Source: Mycobacterium sp. 050128
Lineage (GTDB): Bacteria; Actinomycetota; Actinomycetes; Mycobacteriales; Mycobacteriaceae
DNA: 64,000 nucleotides
Direction of reading: 5' to 3'
NCBI RefSeq assembly: GCF_036409155.1
Contig: NZ_JAZGLW010000007.1
Location: forward strand, 62,001 to 126,000
The position numbers and the translations under genes were made by a program. The notes below the pieces were generated by a model that did no database searches, had not been told where the DNA came from, and saw only the letters and a list, made by a program, of their open reading frames with translations. Shown one piece after another: positions 50,916 through 59,492 of the stretch. How positions within the stretch are numbered: the first letter of the stretch is position 1; every line of letters starts with the position of its first letter.

Positions 50916-52540
50916 TGCGTGTCAAGGCCGCGGCCTCCGCATTGGGTGCGGCCGCTTTGGTGGCCGCCCATGTGATCGCTGCGCCGGCCGCGATGGCCGT
51001 GGCGCCGCCGGTGATCGATCCAGGAGCGTTGCCGCCGGCGGAAACACCGGGCCCGGCCGAAGAGATGCGGCAAAGCGAGGCGTGCATCCTGCCCGTCGTA
51101 ATTGCCGATCCGAACGTCGCCCAGCCCGCCCCGGGTAACGCGATGCTCAACGTGACGCAGGCCTGGCAGTATTCGACGGGCGCCGGGGTGACGGTCGCCA
51201 TCGTCGACACCGGCGTCACCCCCAATCCGCGGTTCCCGTCGCTGTTCGCTGGCGGCGACTATGTGCAGGGATTGCCCAATGGTGGACTGACCGACTGCGA
51301 CAACCACGGTTCCTTCGTCGCCAGCATCATCGGCGCCGCCCCGTCGAACCCCGCCAGTCGGCCCGCGTCGAAACCGGCCGGTGCGGGGGCACCGGCCGCT
51401 CCGCCACCGGTGCCTGCCAATCCGGCACCTCCGCCGCCGACTCCCAAAGCGCCGCCGCCCTCAACGGTCACGGTGACCGCGCCCCCACCGCCGCCACCCC
51501 CGCCGGGAGGCGATGCTCCCGCCGACGGTGCGGGAGGCTCCAACACGGGGCAACCGCTGGTGGCTGGACCCCCGCCGACGGGACCTGACGGGGTGGTCGG
51601 TGTGGCGCCTGACGCCACGCTGATCTCAATCAGGCAAGCCTCCGCCGCGTTCTCTCCGGCCCATCCGACCCCCGAAGAACAAGACCTGCACCGCAAAGCC
51701 GGTGATGTCCTGTCATTGGCCAAAGCGATCCGCACCGCGGCCGACCGCGGCGCGAGGGTGATCAACGTGTCGCTGGCGTCGTGCACCAACGCTGCGGCAC
51801 CGGTCAATCAAGACGCGCTCGGGGCGGCGGTGCGCTACGCCGCGGTGGACAAGGACGCGGTGATCGTGGCCGCGGCCGGCAACCGCAATGACCCCATGCA
51901 GCACGACTGCGGCCAGAACCCGGTTTTTAACCCGCTCAACGTCGATGACCCACGAGACTGGGCCGGGGTGCGCACCATTGTGAGCCCGGCCTGGTTCTCC
52001 GATTACGTGCTCGCTGTGGCAGCGGTGACCCCGGAAGGCCAGCCGATGCCCGATTCCATCAACGGTCCTTGGGTGGGGGTCGCCGCGCCCGGATCGCGCA
52101 TCATGGGGCTCTCGAGTGTCAACGGTGCGGCGGTCAACGCCTCACCCGGCACCGACCCTGGCACCGGAAACGGAGTGTGGGGCACCAGCTTTTCGGCGGC
52201 GTACGTGGCCGGTGTCGCTGCCCTGGTGCGCGCCAAATACCCGGATCTAAGTGCACACCAGGTGATTCGGCGCATCATGGAGACCGCCCACAATCCCGCC
52301 CACACCGTCGATAATCAGGTCGGGCACGGGGTGGTGGACCCCGTGGCCGCCCTGACCTTCGATATCACCCCGGGTGACCCCAAGCCTGTCGAGCACCTCA
52401 GCACGGCTCTGCATGTGCCACCCAAGCCGCCGACCCCCGATCTGCGGCCACGCAACGTAGCCCTGCTGGGCCTGGGCGTCGTGGTCCTGGCCGCCGGCGC
52501 GCTCTTTGGTGTAATGGCCATCAAACGGAGAATGTCGTGA
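50915..52540 (+). CDS. mycP: Mycosin, membrane-anchored subtilisin-like protease MycP
   Basis: A 541-residue protease with a signal peptide (residues 1-30), a subtilase domain and a C-terminal membrane helix (ALLGLGVVVLAAGALFGVMA). The catalytic triad is D98 (VAIVDTG), H131 (DNHGS) and S425 (GTSFSA). Residues ~145-225 form a Pro-rich insert (PPPSTVTVTAPPPPPPPP) in the loop after His, longer and more Pro-rich than the core fold requires. Mycosins cap the periplasmic side of the complex and are needed for stability and secretion, independent of most proteolysis. Starts within the eccD stop. Confidence 0.95.
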   Translation: MRVKAAASALGAAALVAAHVIAAPAAMAVAPPVIDPGALPPAETPGPAEEMRQSEACILPVVIADPNVAQPAPGNAMLNVTQAWQYSTGAGVTVAIVDTGVTPNPRFPSLFAGGDYVQGLPNGGLTDCDNHGSFVASIIGAAPSNPASRPASKPAGAGAPAAPPPVPANPAPPPPTPKAPPPSTVTVTAPPPPPPPPGGDAPADGAGGSNTGQPLVAGPPPTGPDGVVGVAPDATLISIRQASAAFSPAHPTPEEQDLHRKAGDVLSLAKAIRTAADRGARVINVSLASCTNAAAPVNQDALGAAVRYAAVDKDAVIVAAAGNRNDPMQHDCGQNPVFNPLNVDDPRDWAGVRTIVSPAWFSDYVLAVAAVTPEGQPMPDSINGPWVGVAAPGSRIMGLSSVNGAAVNASPGTDPGTGNGVWGTSFSAAYVAGVAALVRAKYPDLSAHQVIRRIMETAHNPAHTVDNQVGHGVVDPVAALTFDITPGDPKPVEHLSTALHVPPKPPTPDLRPRNVALLGLGVVVLAAGALFGVMAIKRRMS

Positions 52541-54285
52541 AAGCGCGCCCGGTCACCATCCGTCCCGCCTTGGGCGCTGTCGTCGGCGCCGAGGTGATCG
52601 GAATCGGCGCGTTCGCCGCACTGCCGACGTGGCTTTTCGGGTGGTGGCCCGCAACAGGGATCACCCTGGCCGCGGTGGTGCTGCTGGTCGTCACGGTGCA
52701 CCGGCGCAACGCCGCAGCCTGGGTGCTGGACCGGTCACGCTGGATGCGCGCTCGCCGGCACACCACCGCCGTGGGCGCTGCGGTGGACATCAGCCACGGC
52801 GGCAACGTGTACGGAGTGCGCACCGCCGACAATGAGGCCGTCGCGATGATCGAAGTCGACGGCCGACCGTATTCACCGACATACCTGCGGGGTTCGACGC
52901 TGGCGTTGACCGACAATCTGCTGCCGCTCGACGTGGTGATCGGTCTGATGGAACAACCCGGCGGTCTGCACCTGGGTATCGACGTCGCGACCGCAGGGTA
53001 TCGGGTCCGCCCGGGCACCGGGTACCCGCAGCTTTACGGCACATTATTGGCGGATCGGGGCGCAGCCGGGCAACGCACCACTCATTTGATCGTGCGCCTC
53101 GACATCAACGAATCGGTCCGCGGCCTGATGTACCGCCGCTCGATCGGTTCTGCGGCAGCCGCGGCGACCGAGCGCATCGTCAAAGCCCTTGAGCAGCAAG
53201 GCTGCCGGGCCCGCGTTCTCAACGCCGAAGAACAAGACACGATGCTCGAGGACCTCAGCATGGGCCTAGCTTGTGCGCCGCCCCGCCCGCCGGTCATCGA
53301 CGAGGTCGAGGACCTCGATACCGCCGCGGCCGGTGAGGGTGCCGACCAGCTCGAGCTGATCGGCTCGGGCGGCCGCCATCAACGTGCCGCGGGTGCCGCG
53401 TCCGCACCGCTGACCGCTGCGCAACGGACACGCCCCAAAGCCGACGTCGGGTGGAAAACCATCAACGCCAAACCCGGTTATGTGACCTCGTATTACTTTT
53501 CGCCCGAAGACATCACGACCGAATCGTTCAACCAGATGTGGTCACTGCGGAGCGACCACATCGTGCATGTGCTGATGCTGCGCAAAGTCCCCGCCGGCCC
53601 GGTGACGGTGTCGGCGCTGGTGCGTACCAACGACCCTCGCCCACCAGAGCAGCCCCCCACGTTGTTCCTCAACACGTTGCCGGGCAGCCAGTACAACGCT
53701 GCACTGCGAGCCGCGCCGACAACCCAACCCGCGCTGCATTTGCCGGCTCGGCCGTTGACTGCCGTCGACGAGGTGCAGGTCCCAGTCGGTCCGACCGGCA
53801 TCCTGGTCGGAGCGGCGCTTCGTGACGACAAGTCGGCGTGGCCGCCGATCCAGCGCGACGACTTGGTGATGTGGCCGTTGACCGACGCGGCGCAACCGAC
53901 CCGCATTGTCATGGACACCTCGGATTTCTATGTACGCCAGCTGCTGATCCGGGCCGCCGCGGCGGGCGAACGTGTCGCCATCTACTCTCGCGAGCCGCGG
54001 CGCTGGTATTCGGTATCGCAAACCAACATCGCAGTGGTCGAAGCACGCCGGGCCGCCGAGTTCGTACCAACGGTGATCGTCAACGATCGGGCTACCATCG
54101 CGCCGCAGGCCGGGCTGTCCTCAACAGTGATCACTGTGGGCCACAGCCCAACCGACGCCATGGTGCCCGATATTAGGTTTGAGCAGACCTCGGAGTCGAC
54201 CGTGCGCATCACGACCGCCGCACGAACTGTCGACCTATCCATGGTGGTGTTCCGTCAAGAACAAACGTGGACCGGCAGCGCCTAA
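52537..54285 (+). CDS. eccE: ESX-P core component EccE
   Basis: A 582-residue protein with two N-terminal membrane helices (LGAVVGAEVIGIGAFAALPT; ATGITLAAVVLLVVTVHR) and a large cytosolic domain. The latter includes VYGVRTADNEAVAMIEVDGR, VRLDINESVRGLMYRRSIGS and GYVTSYYFSPEDITTESFNQ. EccE sits at the edge of the ESX membrane complex. The GTG start overlaps the mycP stop. It ends the espI-eccD-mycP-eccE operon. Confidence 0.93.
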   Translation: MKARPVTIRPALGAVVGAEVIGIGAFAALPTWLFGWWPATGITLAAVVLLVVTVHRRNAAAWVLDRSRWMRARRHTTAVGAAVDISHGGNVYGVRTADNEAVAMIEVDGRPYSPTYLRGSTLALTDNLLPLDVVIGLMEQPGGLHLGIDVATAGYRVRPGTGYPQLYGTLLADRGAAGQRTTHLIVRLDINESVRGLMYRRSIGSAAAAATERIVKALEQQGCRARVLNAEEQDTMLEDLSMGLACAPPRPPVIDEVEDLDTAAAGEGADQLELIGSGGRHQRAAGAASAPLTAAQRTRPKADVGWKTINAKPGYVTSYYFSPEDITTESFNQMWSLRSDHIVHVLMLRKVPAGPVTVSALVRTNDPRPPEQPPTLFLNTLPGSQYNAALRAAPTTQPALHLPARPLTAVDEVQVPVGPTGILVGAALRDDKSAWPPIQRDDLVMWPLTDAAQPTRIVMDTSDFYVRQLLIRAAAAGERVAIYSREPRRWYSVSQTNIAVVEARRAAEFVPTVIVNDRATIAPQAGLSSTVITVGHSPTDAMVPDIRFEQTSESTVRITTAARTVDLSMVVFRQEQTWTGSA

Positions 54286-54298
54286 AGACCCGTGAAAA

Positions 54299-54333
54299 TA
54301 GCGGACGGCCACGGGGTGTCGAGGATTTAACCT
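54299..54333 (+). promoter_or_regulatory. Transfer-module promoter with TAGCGG box
   Basis: TAGCGGACGG from 54299 and -10-like TAACCT at 54328-54333, six bases before ATG 54340. A weaker copy of the box seen at eccC, eccB and espI. Confidence 0.55.
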
Positions 54334-54339
54334 TAAATC

Positions 54340-54876
54340 ATGGCTGCGCAGAACACCGTGATCGCACTTGATGGAACCCGGCGCTACCACTCGGCGGATT
54401 CGAGTGGCCTGTTCACCATCAAAGAAGTCAGCCAGGCCTGCGGCCTGCCAGGGCCGGTGATCATGCAGCTGGTGCCCCGGACTTGGGTTGAACCAGTGGG
54501 TTGGCTCTACACACTCGACCAAATCCGCGCGGCCATCACGATTTCCGAGGATCTACACCCTCCGTCTGAGACCAATCAGACTGAGGCGCAACGGGACCCG
54601 ATCGAAATGCTGTCCTGCGCGCGTTGCTTTGTGCTCACCGACGTCGCCGATGCGAGAGTTCGCGGCTGGCTCAACGTCGTAGAGCCTGACAGCAGTGGGC
54701 CGGCGGCCTGGGATGGCAAGGATTACTGCGCGCAGTGTGTGATTCGGTGCCCGAGCTGCCGAACCGATGTTAGTGACGGTCTGTGTGAGACGTGTTTCGG
54801 CGCGCGGAAGATTCCGAGGCCGCCACTTGCAACGAATTTTGTGCAGTCAACGCCACTGCGGCGGCCTTACCGTTGA
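54340..54876 (+). CDS. Zn-ribbon protein with MerR/excisionase-like N-terminus
   Basis: A 178-residue protein. Residues ~20-70 (GLFTIKEVSQACGLPGPVIM, then GWLYTLDQIRAAITI) resemble a MerR/excisionase-type winged HTH. Residues ~90-160 hold four CxxC pairs (CARC, CAQC, CPSC, CETC), enough for two zinc ribbons. A DNA-binding or protein-docking role is likely. It is the first gene after the ESX core and precedes the VirD4-like ATPase by three bases, so it could regulate or assist DNA processing for transfer (inference). Leaderless start. Confidence 0.65.
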   Translation: MAAQNTVIALDGTRRYHSADSSGLFTIKEVSQACGLPGPVIMQLVPRTWVEPVGWLYTLDQIRAAITISEDLHPPSETNQTEAQRDPIEMLSCARCFVLTDVADARVRGWLNVVEPDSSGPAAWDGKDYCAQCVIRCPSCRTDVSDGLCETCFGARKIPRPPLATNFVQSTPLRRPYR

Positions 54877-54879
54877 TGA

Positions 54880-56250
54880 ATGGCAATTGCGAACAGCACT
54901 GACGGATTTCGGCCACCGGTAACCCCTTTCGCCGGATGGACGCGAGACGGTCACGGGCGGCTGGTTCCCTTGGAAACGGCGCCCCACGTCGGTGGGTTCG
55001 CGCCGCCGGGAACCGGCAAAACACGCCGCTGGCTGGCCCAGTCCGCGGTGCTGTGGCCCGGCCCCGCGTTTGTGTCATCCAGTAAAGACGACCTGATGCA
55101 AATGGTGGCGTCGCGCCGCTACGGCCCTACAGCGCTGTTGGACCTGCGCCCGATCACTGCGCCCTACTATCCCAAAGACTATGTCTCGTACCGCTTTGAC
55201 CCCACAGCGCTGATCACCAGCCTCAACGACGCTATAGCAACAGCCCAAAGCCTGCTGAGCACATCAGCAATTGCCCTGTCCGGCAGCGCATTTCGCCAGG
55301 GCTCCGATCCTGGGCCGTGGGATCAGCTAGCGCTTGCACCGCTGGTGTGCCTGCTGTACGCGGCCAGCCCAGAGGGCACCGGGCAGGGGATGGAGTGGAC
55401 CCTTGAAGCCTCAGAAAACGTCGAAGTCGGCCATCGTCACGACGCTTACCAAACGTCATGGAAACCCGGATGGGCCAGCGCCGCCGCGTGGACGGCTGAC
55501 CCGCTGTTCGAGGCGCGAGTGCGCGCCGTGCTGGAAATGGAACCTAAGCAACGCGATTCGGTGAAAATGACCGTGACCAAAGTTCTCACCGCCTGGCTGC
55601 TTACAACCAAACGCGACCGCAAGTTCCCGTCGCTGGACTTGTCGTTCTTCGACGGCGCAGACGCCACGCTGTTCCTCCTGACCCCTGCTGATGGAACGGT
55701 CGCTGCGCAAGCAATTGTGTTGATGGATCAGCTGATCAATCGGCAACGTATGAAAGTGGCGCAGTGGGAGGAATTTCACCGCATCGGGCTGTTCCTCGAC
55801 GAGATCACCAACACTCCGATTCCTCGGCTTCCCCAGTATTTGGCCGAATCGCGTGGGCTCGGATGTTCTATTTGCTTTGCGGCGCAGGCCGGTTCGCAAC
55901 TCGATGCCATTTATGGCCCGTTGCAAGGCAAGGCCATCCGAGATGTCACTCCCGCGGCGATGATCATGTACGGCTCCCACGAGCGCGATATCATGGAATC
56001 GGCCGCATTCTGGTCAGGCAAAGCAACACGCAGCCACCAAAGCTACGATCACAACTCGGATAACAAAAGCACCAGCCGCCACTTCGGGAATGCCTTGGAG
56101 CCAGCGGAGTTGCTGCCCCGCAACATCGGGGAGGCCCGGCTGATCCCCAGGGGCGCGCCAGGCGAGATGGTAGAGCTGATCGATTGGGACGAGTTCATCA
56201 CATACCTCGACGAGCTGCGCGCCGCTCGCCGGCGGCGTGTAGCATCTTAA
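54880..56250 (+). CDS. VirD4/TcpA-like conjugative coupling ATPase
   Basis: A 456-residue ATPase with Walker A PPGTGKT (residues 42-48), SSSKDDLMQMVASRRYGPTA (typical of VirD4/TraG proteins), Walker B RIGLFLDEITNTPI and IPRLPQYLAESRGLGCSICF. A C-terminal arginine/serine region follows (MIMYGSHERDIMESAAFWSG). No membrane helices are seen, unlike classical VirD4; a partner membrane protein may anchor it. Coupling proteins deliver the relaxase-DNA complex to the transfer channel. It stands at the head of the DNA-transfer module. Confidence 0.85.
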   Translation: MAIANSTDGFRPPVTPFAGWTRDGHGRLVPLETAPHVGGFAPPGTGKTRRWLAQSAVLWPGPAFVSSSKDDLMQMVASRRYGPTALLDLRPITAPYYPKDYVSYRFDPTALITSLNDAIATAQSLLSTSAIALSGSAFRQGSDPGPWDQLALAPLVCLLYAASPEGTGQGMEWTLEASENVEVGHRHDAYQTSWKPGWASAAAWTADPLFEARVRAVLEMEPKQRDSVKMTVTKVLTAWLLTTKRDRKFPSLDLSFFDGADATLFLLTPADGTVAAQAIVLMDQLINRQRMKVAQWEEFHRIGLFLDEITNTPIPRLPQYLAESRGLGCSICFAAQAGSQLDAIYGPLQGKAIRDVTPAAMIMYGSHERDIMESAAFWSGKATRSHQSYDHNSDNKSTSRHFGNALEPAELLPRNIGEARLIPRGAPGEMVELIDWDEFITYLDELRAARRRRVAS

Positions 56251-56713
56251 ACACGTTGTTACAGTGCTACTTTGGTGCCAATGAAACTTGCCATCTCAAA
56301 AAATGGAGTCTTTGGACGTGAATAGTCTTGACGAAGACACGGCCGCCGAGGCCGCCGAAACGACACGCATTTGAGGCTAGTCGCCGACGACACGACGCGC
56401 GACGGGTCGGATTGCCGTAGGTCAGAGCTTGGCGATATGTCAGGGCCCTGTGCGGCGGTGAGCGTTGGCGCCGTCTCCGACCACGGGGGCTGGCGGGCGT
56501 GGCGCTGACAAGTGGCCCGCCGGCTGAGGCGTGTACCACAACCTGCTTGTGCTGTCGCGGAGAAGTCACGCGGGCCGCGCGCACTCCCGCCAGCGGACGT
56601 CACACACTGTGGGCACTAAACAGCAGCGCCGCCTCAGTGAATCAGTAACAGCAGGCAGCGAAGCCCAGATCGGAGTCATCCTGGGCCCGCGGCAGCCCAG
56701 TGGCGGCAAAAAA
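56251..56713. other. Non-coding gap of about 460 bp inside the transfer module
   Basis: Neither strand shows a protein-like frame with a sound start. The composition alternates GC-rich (ACGGCCGCCGAGGCCGCC) and AT-rich parts. It lies between the coupling-protein gene and the next transcription unit. It may hold the origin of transfer or a regulatory RNA, but no diagnostic nic motif could be identified by eye. Confidence 0.4.
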
Positions 56714-56747
56714 TAGCGCAGGAGAGCGTCTTTGGGCGCTTTACGCT
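56714..56747 (+). promoter_or_regulatory. Promoter with TAGCGC box
   Basis: TAGCGCAGGA from 56714 and -10-like TACGCT at 56742-56747. ATG 56754 follows after six bases (leaderless). Confidence 0.6.
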
Positions 56748-56753
56748 CAAAGT

Positions 56754-57425
56754 ATGGCCGTTGACCTGCCTCCGGACCGCTTCGATGACGTCCGGCGAGA
56801 ATGGATCGCCTACCACCAATGGTGGTCGACGATTCAGCGCTGCCGCGCCGAGCAGCTCGGGCGGATCGTGCGCAAACGGCAGCGCATTCGCACCTCGGCG
56901 GTACCAGATCCACACGACGACACCCGAATCGATCCACTGTGGATGCGGGCAGCCAAGTCGCGGGCCGCGCGCGTGGAGGTGGCCTTCGTAGTGGCGGCAG
57001 CCGTCATTGCGCCGATCGGGTGGGCAGGGGGGTGGGTGTTGAAGGCCATGCTGGTCCGCCTGATCCCGCAGACGCTGCGCGGCTTCCCGGTCGCGGCGAT
57101 GTTGTGGGCTGGGGCTGCCTTCGCCGCGCTGACGGTGGTGATTTCTCAGCTCGTCTACGACCCGGCAGGCTCATTCGGCCAAATCGCGGTACTGCCCTGG
57201 CTGTGTTTACAGCTCGTCATGATTCCCACGGTGGCGGGCATCTACGGCATCGCCGAGGGCTGGCTGGCTGTCGCAGGATCTGACCAATGGTGGCCGCTGA
57301 CCCCGGTCAAAAAGCCGATCACGCCCGAGGACGCGGCGGCCATTTTGGGTGCCTACGACATGACCGGGCCAGGGGTGGTCGACACACGACCGCTGCACGA
57401 GCCTGGCGAAAGGACGCGCCCGTGA
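56754..57425 (+). CDS. Transfer-module membrane protein
   Basis: A 223-residue protein. The cytosolic N-terminus (RFDDVRREWIAYHQWWSTIQ) is followed by three or four membrane helices: VEVAFVVAAAVIAPIGWAGG, FPVAAMLWAGAAFAALTVVI and IAVLPWLCLQLVMIPTVAGI. The C-terminal tail is cytosolic (LTPVKKPITPEDAAAIL). ATG 56754 is chosen because it fits a leaderless promoter; a GTG at 56700 lies upstream of the -10 element. It could anchor the soluble VirD4-like ATPase (inference). It is convergent with the HTH gene. Confidence 0.7.
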   Translation: MAVDLPPDRFDDVRREWIAYHQWWSTIQRCRAEQLGRIVRKRQRIRTSAVPDPHDDTRIDPLWMRAAKSRAARVEVAFVVAAAVIAPIGWAGGWVLKAMLVRLIPQTLRGFPVAAMLWAGAAFAALTVVISQLVYDPAGSFGQIAVLPWLCLQLVMIPTVAGIYGIAEGWLAVAGSDQWWPLTPVKKPITPEDAAAILGAYDMTGPGVVDTRPLHEPGERTRP

Positions 57426-57433
57426 CCAGCGAT

Positions 57434-57931
57434 TCACGCAGAGTTGGCGTCGGCGATCGAAGTGGTCGAGCCGTGCCAGGCGCCCAACTGCTCATCGGGG
57501 TTCAGTTCGATGAGGACGCGCCGAATAAGGTCGATGCGCCGCTCGACAGCGGCATGGTCCTCTTCGAGCCGGTCGAGTTCGTCGCGGAGCTGAGCCGTGA
57601 GCCGTTCTGTGATCTCGTCTTCACTGACAGGCCGAAGTGGGTGCTTCTTTTCGCGAAGGCCGGCCCGGTTACGGCGGGGAGTGAGGCTCATGGGATGGCC
57701 GCCGAGCAGCACGACCGCCGCAGAGCCGGGTTGCCACCCGAGGGTGGCGTCCAGGCGCAGCAAAGTGCCGACAGCCGGGGTGTTTTGGGCTTTGCGGCGG
57801 CGGGCCTTGACGAGGGTATCGACACCGGGGCCGCCGCGATCCGCCACTTCCTGCTTAGACATGTTCAGCTGCGCGAGACGGGCCTCGACGAAGTGGATGA
57901 GCCGGTCGATCCCGTCGGCTGGGGCGGTCAT
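57434..57931 (-). CDS. HTH-type (XRE-like) regulator of the transfer module
   Basis: A 165-residue protein. The N-terminal region IHFVEARLAQLNMSKQEVAD, then GVDTLVKARRRKAQNTPAVG, fits an XRE-like HTH. A C-terminal coiled coil (RLTAQLRDELDRLEEDHAAV, ERRIDLIRRVL) would dimerise it. ATG 57931 is preferred over GTG 57940 because the latter overlaps the -10 element TAGGGT. Its promoter contains TAGCGGATAT, the box shared with eccB and espI, so it is a candidate controller of the whole box regulon, including itself (inference). Confidence 0.7.
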   Translation of the reverse strand: MTAPADGIDRLIHFVEARLAQLNMSKQEVADRGGPGVDTLVKARRRKAQNTPAVGTLLRLDATLGWQPGSAAVVLLGGHPMSLTPRRNRAGLREKKHPLRPVSEDEITERLTAQLRDELDRLEEDHAAVERRIDLIRRVLIELNPDEQLGAWHGSTTSIADANSA

Positions 57932-57938
57932 ATCCCGC

Positions 57939-58014
57939 ACCCTACCGCACGAAATGCCCCATATCCGCTACCAGATTCCGGACCCGGATTTCTGTCACAT
58001 CCGATAACTAGGGT
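57939..58014. promoter_or_regulatory. Back-to-back promoters with CGGATA/CGGATT boxes
   Basis: On the minus strand, TAGCGGATAT (57970-57961) precedes TAGGGT (57944-57939) and ATG 57931. On the plus strand, CGGATTT (57985-57991) precedes TAGGGT (58009-58014) and ATG 58021. Both transcripts are predicted leaderless and may share regulator binding. Confidence 0.65.
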
Positions 58015-58020
58015 CGTTTC

Positions 58021-58371
58021 ATGAGAATACTGATCGCGTTCCTCTGCATGGGTTTTCTGGCCACGATGGCCACCGCGCTGGCCCTCTTCGAGGTGTTAGC
58101 CCGGACCTGGCCGCTACTCATCGTCGCACTCGGCGTTGTCGTGGCCGTGCGGCTGCATGATCGCCACGCCCGCAAAGCCGCTACACCGCCAGCCACCCTG
58201 CTTCCGGCAAGGAGTGTCGCCGTGCCCCGGCCGGCGCCCGCACCGCAGCCGATACAAGCCCGTCCCGCGGGCTGGGTGCTCGTCCCCGTGTGGGTGGACA
58301 GTCAGGGACAACCTCAGCGCCACCCGGTCATCGACGGTGACGTGATCATGGAGGACAGGCGCGGTGGCTGA
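58021..58371 (+). CDS. Small membrane protein of the transfer operon
   Basis: A 116-residue protein with two N-terminal membrane helices (ILIAFLCMGFLATMATALAL; LARTWPLLIVALGVVVAVRL), a Pro-rich middle (PRPAPAPQPIQARPAG) and a short folded end (WVLVPVWVDSQGQPQRHPVI). The gene begins the 58.0-64 kb transfer operon; its stop overlaps the next GTG. No family is recognised. Confidence 0.65.
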   Translation: MRILIAFLCMGFLATMATALALFEVLARTWPLLIVALGVVVAVRLHDRHARKAATPPATLLPARSVAVPRPAPAPQPIQARPAGWVLVPVWVDSQGQPQRHPVIDGDVIMEDRRGG

Positions 58372-59479
58372 GGGGACAACGTCGACCCAAGACTGGATGC
58401 TCGCGCAGCTCTTAGATGACGGGCCGGTCCTGACCGTCACCGATCAGGTTGAGCCCCAAGCCGACTGCGCCAACAGCGAGGGGCCTACTGGAGTCGAGGA
58501 CGACGCGGTCGACCAGCACGACGGCACCAACCCTGCATCAGCCGCCGAGGCCGCTACCGCGCTGCCGCACGAACTCGACGAGCCCGCCGAAGTGGGCGAG
58601 CACACCGATCCCGACGTCAATCGCGGGGCAAAACGAACGGCCGTCTGGCTGGGCTGCGGTGCTGCGGTGGTGGCGGTGCTGATCGTGGTGGCATTCGCCG
58701 GATTCGGCGGCGGCCCGGACCCAGTGTCACCGCCACAGCACCACGCCACCATCGCCGCGGTCGCCGCCGCTCCGACGACCAGTGCCGCCGTGCCACAACA
58801 GGATCAGGCCGTGCCGTATACCCCCTGGAGCACCAGTTGCACCCCAGACGGAGGTGCGGGCGACCAGCTCGCCGCACGCTCAACGCTGGCGCTGACCGAC
58901 ACCGCAACCGACTCGGCGTGGGTGTGTGGCCGCGGACCACAGGAAAGCCGCCTCGACGGCCAAGTGCTGCACGTGCAGTTCATGTGCGACCCGTCGCGCC
59001 CGAACTCGGCATGCAGCTACATGCTCAATTCGCTGTCGGTGACTCCGGGCTGGGTGGCCAAAACCCAAGGCGGCAAAGAGGAATGGATGCAGCACCGCGT
59101 CGTGACCAACGTGCAGTTCAACTTTTTCAACGGCAATGAACTCGTCACGGATCCACTGCCAGTCGACACACACAGCGTCCACGGCCCGGTCTCGGTGACC
59201 TTGCCCAGACGAGTCCTGGTCTCCCGTGTTGATGTGATTATTCTGCACACCGATCGTCCGCCGGCGAATCCGCTGCCAAGCTCGCCGGCGGCTGCGCCGA
59301 GCGCCGGCGCGGGCGAGCAGCCGCCCAACGGGCTGATGGATTCCCTGCTGGGTGCACCGGGTTCTGACCCGGCGTCGCCACCGCCGGCCGATCCCGCCAG
59401 CGGCGCCACGGCCGGCACCCCAGTCGATGCCACCTTCGCGATGAGCCAACTGCAGTTCTTCGGCCACTCGCCTAACTAA
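58364..59479 (+). CDS. Single-pass membrane protein of the transfer operon
   Basis: A 371-residue protein. Its acidic cytosolic N-terminus (residues 1-90) leads to one membrane helix (TAVWLGCGAAVVAVLIVVAF) and an extracytoplasmic domain with VHVQF-like beta structure: VLHVQFMCDPSRPNSACSYM, QHRVVTNVQFNFFNGNELVT and PRRVLVSRVDVIIL. Four or more Cys in this domain may form disulfides. A Pro/Ala-rich stretch and a short end (FAMSQLQFFGHSPN) close it. VirB8/TcpC-like topology suggests a channel scaffold component. GTG start overlaps the previous gene. Confidence 0.65.
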   Translation: MAEGTTSTQDWMLAQLLDDGPVLTVTDQVEPQADCANSEGPTGVEDDAVDQHDGTNPASAAEAATALPHELDEPAEVGEHTDPDVNRGAKRTAVWLGCGAAVVAVLIVVAFAGFGGGPDPVSPPQHHATIAAVAAAPTTSAAVPQQDQAVPYTPWSTSCTPDGGAGDQLAARSTLALTDTATDSAWVCGRGPQESRLDGQVLHVQFMCDPSRPNSACSYMLNSLSVTPGWVAKTQGGKEEWMQHRVVTNVQFNFFNGNELVTDPLPVDTHSVHGPVSVTLPRRVLVSRVDVIILHTDRPPANPLPSSPAAAPSAGAGEQPPNGLMDSLLGAPGSDPASPPPADPASGATAGTPVDATFAMSQLQFFGHSPN

Positions 59480-59492
59480 AGGACCAGCTTTC

